DNA from: Sphingomonas sp. UNC305MFCol5.2
Lineage (GTDB): Bacteria > Pseudomonadota > Alphaproteobacteria > Sphingomonadales > Sphingomonadaceae
Direction: 5' to 3'
Assembly: GCF_000712135.1 (NCBI RefSeq)
Contig: NZ_JOOE01000006.1
Coordinates: forward strand, 29,605-93,604
Length of the DNA: 64,000 nucleotides
Shown: piece by piece, positions 16,649 through 25,888 of the stretch
Position numbering within the stretch: the stretch's first letter is position 1
Layout of the letters: each line of letters starts with the position of its first letter
The notes under the pieces: model-generated
What the model was told of the DNA's origin: nothing
The model's input: the letters and a program-made list of their open reading frames with translations, nothing else
The model's database searches: none
Made by a program: the position numbers and the translations under genes

Positions 16649-17763
16649 GGCGCTACGAAATCGATCGGCTCGTCCTGGTCCCGGACGACATCGACCTGTC
16701 GAAATCGCCTCTGGCGGGTCATCTCGACGCCGAGACCTATGTACTGGGCGCGTTCAACCCCGCTTTGACTCGGCTGCCGGGCGGCAATCTGCTGATGATG
16801 GTGCGTGTGGCCGAGGCGTTGCGCGAGCCGATCCGCGGCGGCAAGGTCCACGCGATCCGCTGGTCGGAGCAGGGCTATGTCCTCGATGGCTGGCCGCTGG
16901 AGCTCGTCAACACCGCAGATCCGCGCAAGTTCCTGCTCCACGGCGGCGGCTGGAAGATCATGGCGCTGACGTCGCTGTCCTGGCTGCTTCCGGTCGAGCT
17001 TACGCCGGACGGCCTGACGGTCGTCGCGATCCACTATGACCGCGCGGTGGCCCCGGCCGGCAGCTGGCAATGCTATGGCGTCGAGGATGCACGGATCAGC
17101 CGCGTCGGCAACGAGTGGTTGATGACGACCTGCTCGGTCAGCCCCGAACGCCATTCGACGACGCTGTATCGTTCGGGGAATGGCCTCGACTGGGAATTCG
17201 ACGGGATCGTCCTCGACCACCAGAACAAGGACATGCTGATCTTCGAAGGGCTGATCAGCGGCCAATATTGGGCGCAGACCCGCCCGCTCGGCGATCTCTA
17301 TTTCGCCTATCCGCCCGGCAGTGAATGGCGCGCCGGTCCTTCGATCAATCTGGCGACTTCACCCGATGGGCGCCATTGGCGACCCCATCTGGAACCCGGC
17401 ATCCGTCCGCATGCCGGCACGGTCGCGACGGCGCGCATGGGCGGAGGCACGCCGCCCATCCTCGCCGACGCCGGCTGGCTGACCTTGTGGCACGGCGTCG
17501 AACCCAAGGAGATCGTCGGCATCTACCGCACCTATTGGTCGATCCTCGACAAGGACGATCCTTCCCGCATTCTGCGCGGCGACCACACGCCCTTGCTGGA
17601 GGCCGACCCCGAGCTGACCAGGCCGATCGAGCACCAATTATATGTCCGCGACGTGGTTTTCACGACCGGCATCGCAGACGCCGGGGACCATTATGTCGTG
17701 GCGTCGGGCGAAGCCGATCTCGCCTGCCGGATCACGCATATTCCCAAGTCCGCTTTCGCTTGA
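16645..17763 (+). CDS. GH130 family glycoside phosphorylase-like protein
   Basis: A 372-residue five-bladed propeller protein of glycoside hydrolase family 130, most of whose members phosphorolyse beta-mannosides. 'AFNPALTRLPGGNLLMMVR' resembles the family's first blade. 'GVEDARIS' (near residue 145) corresponds to the catalytic acid region, and 'LWHGVEPKEIVGIYRTYWSILD' to the C-terminal blade. The start is GTG within the SDR stop codon (GTGA). The substrate cannot be read from sequence. It lies 193 bases before a 740-residue protein of helical-toroid appearance, so a shared glycan-processing role is possible. Confidence 0.82.
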   Translation: MRRYEIDRLVLVPDDIDLSKSPLAGHLDAETYVLGAFNPALTRLPGGNLLMMVRVAEALREPIRGGKVHAIRWSEQGYVLDGWPLELVNTADPRKFLLHGGGWKIMALTSLSWLLPVELTPDGLTVVAIHYDRAVAPAGSWQCYGVEDARISRVGNEWLMTTCSVSPERHSTTLYRSGNGLDWEFDGIVLDHQNKDMLIFEGLISGQYWAQTRPLGDLYFAYPPGSEWRAGPSINLATSPDGRHWRPHLEPGIRPHAGTVATARMGGGTPPILADAGWLTLWHGVEPKEIVGIYRTYWSILDKDDPSRILRGDHTPLLEADPELTRPIEHQLYVRDVVFTTGIADAGDHYVVASGEADLACRITHIPKSAFA

Positions 17764-17956
17764 TCGCTCTGAGGCGCTGCCGCTTCCGTCAGTCGGAACG
17801 CGTCGTCGCCTTCGGATTGGAAGTACAGCCGACGACCGTCGCGGAAGTGTCGGGTAAAATTCGTCTTTTCTGTTTGCGGGATTGCGGAACTTCCTCCCGA
17901 ATCTCCGGTTCGGAACCTGCCGGAAACGGCGTCCCCAATGTTGTGAAGGTGCGCGG

Positions 17957-20179
17957 ATGGCGACGATCGCGATAAAGGAAGATGTGCCAGGCGTCAGTCC
18001 GTATCTCCTGGCGTTGCGCCAGACGCTGGAAGGCGCCAAGCAAGCGGTCGCCCGTTTCGACATGGGCGACCTCTCGGTCGAACTCCGCGCTGGCGGCGAT
18101 TCGCTGTGGGCATTGATCCGCCGCGAGGGGCGCGGCGGCCTGGCCTTGCGCGCGGGATTCTTCGCCGGCGACTTCACGTGCGAGCAGCTTGCGCCGGAAG
18201 CGGGCGAGGTCCTTCGCGTTCGCGTGACCAGCGCGCTTGGCGAGCACCGCGTCGTGTTCAGGACGGGTGGCGAGGCGTTCGAACACCTGCGCATGACCGT
18301 GCAATTCACACCTGCGGCGCCGCTTCTGGTGCCGTTCATGCCGCGCGATCTCTATCCGCTCGATGCGAACGACGATCCGTTGGGCGCGGTCGGCAGCATC
18401 GAGGCGGCGCAGCGCGGACTCAATTCCGGACTGCTTTACTTCCGGATCGACCAGCCTGCGTTCGGCAACATACTCTATTTCCAGAACCTGACGGCGATGA
18501 ACGATTATTATCGCGCAACGAAGACCAAGCCTGACGGCGCGGTGGGCGGTGTCTGGCCCGAGCTCGGTTACCTGCTCCCGACACCGACGCAGAACGATGG
18601 GATGCCGCCCCGCCCGATTCCGGCCGGCGAGGAAGTCACGCTCTCCGACGCGATTCTTGTCTTTCGTCACGAGGCGCCGCCGCACGAGCGCGAGTCGGCG
18701 CGCCAATTCCTTCAGATGCTCGGCGTCGCCTACAAGTTGATCGACCTGCCGCGTACCGACTATCGCGACTGGGTCCGCCGCGCCGAGCAGACCTTGCAGG
18801 ATCTCGATCAGGCTCCAGAAGCGACGATTCGACACTACGGCCATCGCTATGTCCATCCCTATACCGGGGCGGAATATCCCGACATCATGGTGCAGATGTC
18901 GCTGGTCCAGGCGATCCACGAGTGGGGCAAGTGGCGGGGCGAACCGCATCCGCTCGAAGCCGAGTTCAAGGCGGGTCTTGGAAAATTCTATAATGCGAAG
19001 CTGGGGACGCTGCGACGCTATCTGCCCAATGTAGGCGACGATAAGGACGCGGATGCGGTCGACAGCTGGTATCTCTACCATCCGCTGCTCAATCTGGGTC
19101 ATCTCGCGCTCGATGGCGACGTCGCAGCGCGCCGCCTGTTCCTCAAGTCGATTGATTATGGAATCAAGGCCGCGCATCATTTCAGCTACAGGTGGCCGGT
19201 TCAGTACAAGGTCACCGATTTTTCGGTGATCACCGAGGTCGCCGAAGCAGACGGGCGCGGGCAGACCGACGTGGGCGGCATCTACGCCTGGGTGATGCTC
19301 CAGGCGTTCGAGTTGACCGACGACAAGCGTTTCCTCGACGAAGCGCGCACCGCAATCGACGCGGCGATGGGCTTGCGCTTCAACGTCAATTATCAGGCTA
19401 ACCTGACCGCCTGGGGCGCCGCGGCCTGCATGCGACTCTGGCGGATCACCACCCGGCAAGTCTATCTCGAGCAGAGCTACGTCTATCTCGGCAGCTTCTT
19501 CCACAACAGCGAGATCTGGGAGAGCGAGATCGAGCTTGCCCGGCATTTCCGCAATTTCCTCGCGGTAACCTGCCTGCAGGACGCGCCGTATATGGCGATT
19601 TACGAGTGCTTCGACTCGTTTGCCGCGTTCGAACGATATCTCGTCGACAGCGGTCCCGACCTTGAGCCCGCAGCGCGCATGCTCATTGCCGAATATTGCA
19701 AATACGCGCTCGATCGCGCTTGGTATTATTATCCCGATGCGCTTCCGCCCGAGGCGATCTCCCGAAAGCAGCGCGAGACCAATGGCCATGTCGACCGGGC
19801 GCTCTCGTTTCCGCTCGAGGATCTCTACGCCGACGGCCAGCTCGCGGGGCAGGTCGGGCAAGAAATCTACGGCGCTGGCGCCGCGCTCATCTTCGCGACC
19901 CGCGCCTTTCACCTCGTCGAGGGCGCGCCTTTCCGCCTTTATTGCGATCATTTCCTGCGCGCGAGCGAACGCACCGGTGATCGTGCGCTCACGCTGACGC
20001 TCGACGGCGGTGAAACCTGTAATGCCGGATTGAGCCTGGTCCGCGAACGGCGCCGCAGGCTTCCCAAGGTGCGGCTGGTGACGATCGACGGCGACGCACT
20101 GCGCCCCCACGAAAGATCCGAGGATCGCATCGACTTTCGTATCCCGGCGAATGGACGCGTCGTGCTCAGCTGGGAATAA
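17957..20179 (+). CDS. Large uncharacterised protein, possibly (alpha/alpha)6-toroid fold
   Basis: A 740-residue protein without signal peptide that I cannot place in a named family with certainty. The N-terminal part (about 1-200) looks like beta-rich sandwich sequence. The middle and C-terminal part (about 280-640) is helical and aromatic-rich, with 'YDWR'-less but glycosidase-like stretches such as 'DSWYLYHPLLNLGHLAL', 'YGIKAAHHFSYRWPVQYK' and 'GGIYAWVMLQAFELTDDKRF'. These resemble six-hairpin glycosidases and epimerases. A short beta tail ends the protein. ATG 17957 has GAAGGT upstream. The GH130 gene upstream supports a carbohydrate role, but this is inference. Confidence 0.6.
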   Translation: MATIAIKEDVPGVSPYLLALRQTLEGAKQAVARFDMGDLSVELRAGGDSLWALIRREGRGGLALRAGFFAGDFTCEQLAPEAGEVLRVRVTSALGEHRVVFRTGGEAFEHLRMTVQFTPAAPLLVPFMPRDLYPLDANDDPLGAVGSIEAAQRGLNSGLLYFRIDQPAFGNILYFQNLTAMNDYYRATKTKPDGAVGGVWPELGYLLPTPTQNDGMPPRPIPAGEEVTLSDAILVFRHEAPPHERESARQFLQMLGVAYKLIDLPRTDYRDWVRRAEQTLQDLDQAPEATIRHYGHRYVHPYTGAEYPDIMVQMSLVQAIHEWGKWRGEPHPLEAEFKAGLGKFYNAKLGTLRRYLPNVGDDKDADAVDSWYLYHPLLNLGHLALDGDVAARRLFLKSIDYGIKAAHHFSYRWPVQYKVTDFSVITEVAEADGRGQTDVGGIYAWVMLQAFELTDDKRFLDEARTAIDAAMGLRFNVNYQANLTAWGAAACMRLWRITTRQVYLEQSYVYLGSFFHNSEIWESEIELARHFRNFLAVTCLQDAPYMAIYECFDSFAAFERYLVDSGPDLEPAARMLIAEYCKYALDRAWYYYPDALPPEAISRKQRETNGHVDRALSFPLEDLYADGQLAGQVGQEIYGAGAALIFATRAFHLVEGAPFRLYCDHFLRASERTGDRALTLTLDGGETCNAGLSLVRERRRRLPKVRLVTIDGDALRPHERSEDRIDFRIPANGRVVLSWE

Positions 20180-20465
20180 GCGCGGCATTGCCGGCACGCC
20201 GGCTCTGCTGATCTTTCCCGAAGCGCCGCTTGCCTTCTTTTGGGAGGCCCTGGCTTTGCCTTTGGCGGGAGTGGCAGATCCTCCTCTTTTGGCTGCTTTT
20301 GCGTAGTCCGCGCAGCGACGGTTAGCTGTCGGGCATCATCCCGGCCACCGCTTGATAAGATTAAGGTTAAGCTCTGGGGTTTCCGATGACCCCGGGGGAG
20401 CATGGCCGGGAACCCCGCTAAGGATGTGGCCGTTTCGCACTGGCAACATCCCGAAGGAGTGAACG

Positions 20466-20645
20466 ATGGCCGACGATAGAACGACTGTAGTCGAGACCCG
20501 GGGCGGCGGCGCCGGCACCGTCATCGCGGTGGTGGTTGGCATAATCGCGATCCTTGTCGTCGCTTATTTCCTGTTCGGTCAGGGTCTGCTGAACGGCACG
20601 ACGAAGAAGGTGGACGCCGACATCAAGGTGGAGACGCCCAAATGA
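20466..20645 (+). CDS. Small single-span membrane protein (59 residues)
   Basis: A short gene with a strong site (AAGGAG, then ATG). The product has a polar N-terminus with a Gly cluster, one membrane helix (about residues 18-42, 'VIAVVVGIIAILVVAYFLFG') and a Lys/Asp-rich tail ending 'VETPK'. Similar tiny membrane proteins are common in sphingomonads, with no known function. The 286 bases before it (20180-20465) show no gene. An antisense Lys/Ala-rich stretch there (about 20215-20320) may be a fragment of a DNA-binding-tail protein. Confidence 0.65.
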   Translation: MADDRTTVVETRGGGAGTVIAVVVGIIAILVVAYFLFGQGLLNGTTKKVDADIKVETPK

Positions 20646-20782
20646 TGCGATAAGGCAGGATGAAGCGGAAGCGCATCGGTCTGAGGACAAGGCTAAGCTG
20701 TTGTCTCTCCGAGACCATGCGAACCGCGCTGATATGAAGCAGTTGCTCCGCCCTCCCGGACCGGCCGAATAACGTCGATACG

Positions 20783-21349
20783 TCAGGACTTAGGCGTGGC
20801 CTCTTCCGGCCTAGTCCCTAAAACGATGGCCGCGGAGCTCGCCCGCGGACGCTCGTCGGGCATCTGCTCCGCGGCAAAGCCGATTTCGTCGTCGGCCACT
20901 GCCCTAGAGTCGCCCTGCAATCGATCCGGCGACGCGACGGGCGGCTTTCCCGGCGGCGTTGGCGAAATGCGCGGTGGTTCGATGACGGGCACAACCAACC
21001 ACTGCGGCGGATCGTCGGATACCTCTCCCGACGACACCTTAGGTTCCTCATAAGAAGGATAAATATCCTCATCGTTCGAGGCCCAAGTATCGCTGACCTG
21101 ACCGGCGGTAATGGCCGGCTCGGGATAGAGCTCTGGCCGATATTCGGCCGCGTGCGCCGGATATGTCAGATCGTTCGGCGCGGCGCTCGATGCTATGATT
21201 TGGGGGGACTGCGCGGGGTGATCCTGGTAGAATTGAAAAGCATCTCCCTCCACGTACCGTGAGAGACCGATGCCTCCGAGCGAAGCAGAGACGAGAATTG
21301 CGCACGAAGCGAATAGAATCTTGCCGCTACGGATGGGGGGCGCCACCAT
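20783..21349 (-). CDS. Hypothetical membrane-anchored Pro-rich protein
   Basis: A 188-residue protein I do not recognise. One N-terminal hydrophobic helix (about 10-30) would anchor or export it. The rest is acidic and Pro/Ser/Glu-rich without clear domains ('PPRISPTPPGKPPVASP'), so it is likely disordered and outside the cytoplasm. GGAGG four bases before ATG makes the start convincing. There is no operon partner. Confidence 0.5.
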   Translation of the reverse strand: MVAPPIRSGKILFASCAILVSASLGGIGLSRYVEGDAFQFYQDHPAQSPQIIASSAAPNDLTYPAHAAEYRPELYPEPAITAGQVSDTWASNDEDIYPSYEEPKVSSGEVSDDPPQWLVVPVIEPPRISPTPPGKPPVASPDRLQGDSRAVADDEIGFAAEQMPDERPRASSAAIVLGTRPEEATPKS

Positions 21350-21777
21350 CGATCCTCCGAAGGCATCAATCCGTAATCGCTTCCACTCGTTCCCCCTGAA
21401 AAAGCGATAGCCTCAGCGCTTGGCTTGATGCACGTCCACGGCGGCGGGTCCGAATCTACCTCTCTCAGCGCCGCAACGGACCCCACCGCGGCCACCCGCA
21501 GGACAACGAGGCGGCCGCAGAGGCTAAATCCGTGCCCAGCCGGGTGGAGGCTCGACGCCCGGAGCAAATAACGCTTATCGCTCGACAACGACCACTGTGG
21601 GTCCGGAATCTGACTACCTTACGATATCCGTCGAACCGGAAGCTGCCGTTCGAGGACACGCGATCTACCGTTCTGATTGGGACCAGTCGGTTGGTTAGGC
21701 ACAGATTGGCCACTCGAGACGCGCTGACGTCACCACCCACGGCGCGCGTGCGTAATGTCCGGGCAGGGTCGCAACCT

Positions 21778-21918
21778 ATGGTCAGCGGCTGGAGTTACGG
21801 AAATTGCGCCGAGGCTCGTCGTGTCGGTGCCGGCCCTCCACATCGCAGGAAGCCGGCCTACGGTACTCGCATGGAGGGTGACGGTGATGGCATCGCCTGC
21901 GAGCCCTTCAGGCGATAG
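21778..21918 (+). pseudogene. Excalibur calcium-binding domain fragment
   Basis: The last 46 codons of a longer open frame encode a recognisable excalibur motif: 'NCAEARRVGAGP', a middle 'RKPAYG', and the calcium-loop 'EGDGDGIACEP'. The upstream 82 codons of the frame (from GTG 21532) show no protein-like character and overlap degenerate intergenic DNA. There is no good ribosome site at the internal ATG. I read this as the surviving 3' end of a small secreted protein gene, although a tiny intact gene is not excluded. Confidence 0.45.
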
Positions 21919-22235
21919 CATCGGCGGCTATGCGCCCATCTTCGGCCGTTCGGTGCGCCCGCGGTGGCACCTGAAAGCTGACGTTCTGTAGTGTAACCGC
22001 GTAGCTGCGTACGGCCCACCCAAGGCTACTCCGGATATGCGTATGTAGCAGCCCGCAAATCGCGTCGGCACGGAGTCTGGCGCCGCCATCGAGGTCGGGC
22101 TGCGCGTTCGATGGCGCGATACGGGTCGTCAGTCACGACCACCGTTCCTCGAGTTTCGCGTCGAGTAGAGATGGCCGCGATCAGCTTGGGCAGCTGAAAG
22201 GCAACGCTTTCGGTATCGGCGGGAGCTTCTATCGA
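21919..22235. other. Non-coding stretch between excalibur remnant and large regulator
   Basis: No gene, RNA or clear repeat is seen here. One minus-strand frame (about 22225 down to 22035) reads open for about 60 codons without a start or recognisable motif. It could be the displaced C-terminal tail of the regulator, which ends abruptly, but this is not supported further. Confidence 0.3.
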
Positions 22236-24968
22236 TCAATCGCTCGCAGCGAGATCGGCCGCGGCCCTCAGCTCCCAGGCACTCGCGCCTTGTTCGCGAC
22301 TGAGGGCGAGCGCCTCTTCGAGCAGCGCGATGCTTATATTCTCTTCCGCCCCGGCGGATCGCACGATCCTGGCCTTGAGGCGAAGCAGTTCCGGCACCGC
22401 AAACCGCTCGCCATTGGCCTCGCAGCGAGCGAGCGTGATGTCGACCAGGGTCAGTGCTTCGCTGGTCCGCGACTCCGCGGCGAGGCCGCGGGCGAGCGCG
22501 ATCGAGAAAGGTGTGGTCAGCAGTTCGTAGCGCGCCGCGCGTAATCGAGAGAGGCTTTCCTCGACCGCGCCGAGCGCGTCGCCGGTCCGGCCACGCTGGA
22601 TGTCCAACTCGCCGCGAAACCCCGCCGCCGCAGCGATATAGGGCCCCAATGCATTGACCTCGGCGCATTCGGTGAAGACAGCGAGATCGATCTCGGCTGC
22701 GGCGAAATCCTCCATCCACAGAAAGACCGACAACGACCAGATCAGCGCGATGCAGTGCGTGAGCGGATGATCGAGCCGCGCCGCCTCGCGCACGAACTGT
22801 CGCGCGATCCTGCCGGCCTGCTCGGCATCGCCGGAGAGCCACAAGGTTCGTGCGAGCGCGATGCCGGAACGGTTTCGATGATCGAAGCCATAATGGATGG
22901 TCCGGCCCCGGGCCGAAGGCTGGCTCATCTGCAGCGAAAGCTCCAGCGCGTGCCGCGCACGTTTCTGGTCCCCGCCGAGATGGTGCGAGATTCCCGAAAG
23001 CGAGCAGGCGATACCGATGGCCTCGGGTGCGCCTATGGCTTCGGCAACCGCGACCGCGCGCTCGGCGTGGCACATCGCAACAGCATATTCCCCGACGCGC
23101 TCATGGAAGATGTGGAGCCGGCCGAGCAGGCGCAGCTGGTTCCATTTGTCGTCGAGCGACGTCGCGATCTCGAGCGCGCGGGCGAGCGCGTTCCCCGCCG
23201 CTTCGCTGTTGCCGCGCGTGAACATCAGGGTGATGCCGAGCGCCGCCTGAAGCTCCAGTTCCAATGCGGTACAGCGCTGGTCGTCCACTATTTCGCCCAG
23301 CGCGCGGGTGCACCAAATGCGGCATTCGATCAGGTGCGACAGGTTGAGGAACACGGGCGCGCTGGCGGCGGCGAGGCGGACCGCCATCCGGCGATCTCCA
23401 TCGGGGCCGAAGCACCAGGCGAGCGCGCTGCGGATATTGCCGAGCTGGGGGCGGAGCGGCCTCGCGTCCTGCAGCACGCCTTCGTCCTGCTCGGCCATTT
23501 CGAGTTCGGTGAGGAAAAAAGCGGCGTGGTGGCGGGCAACGGCGGCCTGCGCCGCGTCGCCGCGCGTGACCAGCTTTTCGCGGGCATAGGCGCGCGTCAT
23601 CTCGAGCAACCGATAAGTGCCCGTACGGCGCGAGCGATCGGGGGCGATCAGCGATTTGGAAGTGAGCTCGTCCAGCGCGACGGCAATCTCGTCCGATCCG
23701 ATCCCGGCATCCGCCACCACTTCCAGCGCAGCATCGATCGAGAAGGGGCCGACGAAGATTGAGAGACGCTCGAGCACAACCCGCTCGACATCGGAGAGCA
23801 GATCGTAGCTCCAGTCGAGCGTGGCCTGCAGCGTCTGCTGGCGCGGTTGCGCGGTGCGCCGGCCCGCCCAGCCGAGGCTGAATCGCTCGCCAAGCTGGCG
23901 CGCGGTGATGGTGATACCGTGCGTCGCCGCGCGAACGGCGACCAGCTCGATCGGCAAGGCCATGCCGTCGAGGCGCTGGCACATCTCGGCGACGAGCCGG
24001 ACGGCCTCCTCATCCATCACCAGGGCACTGTCAGCTGCGGTGGCGCGCTCGCGGAAGAGCTGCACCGCCGGATAGGCCAGCAACTGATCGCGCGTCAGTC
24101 CGGAGAGGTCCTCAGGATAGCCGAGCGCATCCAGGCGCAGGACATGTTCGGCGCGCACGCGCAGCGGCTCACGCGAAGTGGCCAGCACCCGTGCCCGGGG
24201 CGCCTCCTCGACGATCCGCTCGACGATGCCCGCGACCGCCTCGATGACATGCTCGCAATTGTCGAGGATGAGCAGGAAGGGACGGTCGCGGATATGGCCG
24301 AGGATCACGGCAAGCGGATCCTCGCCCTGGACCGCGATCCCCATCGCGCCGGCGATCATCGAGGGCACCACCGCCATGTTTTCGATCATGCTGAAGTCGA
24401 CGAAGGCGACCTGATCCTCGAACATGGGGGCCAGCCGGTGGCCGATTTCGACGGCGAGCGAAGTCTTGCCGACGCCCGCTGCACCGACGATCGAGAAGAG
24501 CGACGTATCGGCGACCCTGTCGACGAGGAACTCCACGTCGCGCTCGCGCCCGATCAGATGAGGCAGGCGCGCAGGCAGGTTCGTGCCGGCGGCCTTGGCG
24601 CTATCTTCCGGGCGCCGCGGGGCCGTGCCGCCCTGGCGCTCGATCGGCGCCACGAACGCATAGCCGACGCCGACCTGCGTGGCGATGTAGCGCACGCCGT
24701 CGATCCCGTCGCCGAGCAGCTTGCGCAGCCCCGCCATGTGAAAGCGCAGGCTTCCATCCTCGACCACCACGTCCGACCAGACGCGCTTGAGCAGTTCGCG
24801 CTTGGAGAGCACACGTCCGGGCTGCTCGGTGAGCACTACGAGCAGGTCGAAGGAGCGGCCGCCGATCTCGACCGGCTCGCCATGCCGGGTGAGCAGGCGC
24901 GCCCCCGGGGACAGGCAGAAGGGCCCGAAGCATATGCGTTCGCCAAGCTGCTGATCCAGGTCCGCCAC
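22236..24968 (-). CDS. Winged-helix / NB-ARC-type ATPase transcriptional regulator
   Basis: A 910-residue regulator of STAND architecture. An OmpR-type winged helix (about 10-108, 'GRSFDLLVVLTEQPGRVLSKRELL', split by the turn) is followed by an NTPase with Walker A 'GAAGVGKTS' (162-170), Walker B 'LLILDNCEH' (about 232-240) and 'LATSREPLR'. Then come 'LDWSYDLLSDVERVVLERLSIF' (winged-helix part of the STAND module) and a long helical TPR-like region to the end. Such proteins integrate a ligand with ATP binding to control neighbouring genes. It lies upstream of, and on the same strand as, no obvious partner; the SDR and redoxin genes 5' of it share its orientation. The C-terminus ends abruptly at 'AADLAASD', possibly truncated. 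Confidence 0.88.
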   Translation of the reverse strand: MADLDQQLGERICFGPFCLSPGARLLTRHGEPVEIGGRSFDLLVVLTEQPGRVLSKRELLKRVWSDVVVEDGSLRFHMAGLRKLLGDGIDGVRYIATQVGVGYAFVAPIERQGGTAPRRPEDSAKAAGTNLPARLPHLIGRERDVEFLVDRVADTSLFSIVGAAGVGKTSLAVEIGHRLAPMFEDQVAFVDFSMIENMAVVPSMIAGAMGIAVQGEDPLAVILGHIRDRPFLLILDNCEHVIEAVAGIVERIVEEAPRARVLATSREPLRVRAEHVLRLDALGYPEDLSGLTRDQLLAYPAVQLFRERATAADSALVMDEEAVRLVAEMCQRLDGMALPIELVAVRAATHGITITARQLGERFSLGWAGRRTAQPRQQTLQATLDWSYDLLSDVERVVLERLSIFVGPFSIDAALEVVADAGIGSDEIAVALDELTSKSLIAPDRSRRTGTYRLLEMTRAYAREKLVTRGDAAQAAVARHHAAFFLTELEMAEQDEGVLQDARPLRPQLGNIRSALAWCFGPDGDRRMAVRLAAASAPVFLNLSHLIECRIWCTRALGEIVDDQRCTALELELQAALGITLMFTRGNSEAAGNALARALEIATSLDDKWNQLRLLGRLHIFHERVGEYAVAMCHAERAVAVAEAIGAPEAIGIACSLSGISHHLGGDQKRARHALELSLQMSQPSARGRTIHYGFDHRNRSGIALARTLWLSGDAEQAGRIARQFVREAARLDHPLTHCIALIWSLSVFLWMEDFAAAEIDLAVFTECAEVNALGPYIAAAAGFRGELDIQRGRTGDALGAVEESLSRLRAARYELLTTPFSIALARGLAAESRTSEALTLVDITLARCEANGERFAVPELLRLKARIVRSAGAEENISIALLEEALALSREQGASAWELRAAADLAASD

Positions 24969-25041
24969 GATCTGCCCTTACCCCTGTCCGGTCGGCCGAT
25001 CCATGCCGCGCGTGGCGGCGCGTCTCAATCCTGCCGGGCGA

Positions 25042-25875
25042 TTATTCTCTTGGGAAATCGGTGGAGACGCTGAGCGCCCGCCAGCGCTCCAGCTCGTCGA
25101 GCCGGGCTCTGTCGCTGTGCTCGATCGCGGCGACGGCATCGCTGCCGAGCGGCAGGCGCAGCGGCGGCGCGTCGGAGGCGACCACCTCGAGGATCGCCTG
25201 CGCGCCGAGGCGCGGATCGCCGGGCTGCTTGCCGTGATAGGCCTCCTGCATCCGCGCGGCATTGCCGACCACGGCGTCATATTCGGCACGGCCCGCATCG
25301 AGCATGGTCGAGGATCCGGCGAAATCGGTGCGGAAGCCGCCGGGCTCGACGATCGTCACGCGCACGCCGATCAGCTTCATCTCCAGTGCGAGCACTTCGG
25401 AGAAGCCCTCGACTCCCCATTTTGCCGCGGAATAGGGCGCGCGTCCCGGCGCGCCGACCCGGCCCCCGACCGAGGAGAACTGGACGATGTGGCCGCGGCG
25501 CTGTTCGCGCATGTGCGGGATCACGGCCTTGGTCATGAGGATCGTGCCGAACAGGTTGGTGTCGATCTGGCGGCGGAAGGAGTCGATCGAGGTGTCCTCG
25601 ACCGAGCCGACGTCGCCATAGCCCGCGTTGTTGACCAGCACGTCGAGCGCGCCGAACGCATCGATGGCCGTGGCCACAGCGGCGGTGGCGTCCTCCTCGG
25701 ACGTCACGTCGAGCCGCGCAGTGGCGAGCCTACCGGGACAGCCGTCGCCGAGGCCAGCGAGCCCATCGGGATCGCGCGCGGTCGCCAGCAGATTGTCGCC
25801 TGCATCGAGGATCGCTTCGCACAGCGCGCGGCCGAAGCCGCGCGAGCTGCCGGTCACCAGCCAGGTTCGTCTCAT
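25042..25875 (-). CDS. SDR family oxidoreductase
   Basis: A short-chain dehydrogenase of 277 residues. Motifs are 'VTGSSRGFGRAL' at the N-terminus, 'NNAGYGDVG', the catalytic Ser in 'FSSVGGRVG' and 'YSAAKWGVEGF'. The 'ATARDP' after strand two suggests NADP(H). The ATG at 25875 follows AGGAGCAAGAGC; an upstream ATG would add 11 residues. It is 13 bases downstream of the redoxin gene and probably in one operon with it. The substrate is unknown. Confidence 0.9.
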   Translation of the reverse strand: MRRTWLVTGSSRGFGRALCEAILDAGDNLLATARDPDGLAGLGDGCPGRLATARLDVTSEEDATAAVATAIDAFGALDVLVNNAGYGDVGSVEDTSIDSFRRQIDTNLFGTILMTKAVIPHMREQRRGHIVQFSSVGGRVGAPGRAPYSAAKWGVEGFSEVLALEMKLIGVRVTIVEPGGFRTDFAGSSTMLDAGRAEYDAVVGNAARMQEAYHGKQPGDPRLGAQAILEVVASDAPPLRLPLGSDAVAAIEHSDRARLDELERWRALSVSTDFPRE

Positions 25876-25888
25876 GCTCTTGCTCCTC

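Noticed and set aside
17789..20197. 802-codon open frame on the minus strand
   Set aside because: Antisense to the 740-residue gene. Codon pattern and upstream ribosome site favour the plus strand.
22129..23073. 314-codon minus-strand frame overlapping the regulator
   Set aside because: It is a shifted-frame shadow of the STAND regulator, Arg-rich and without motifs.
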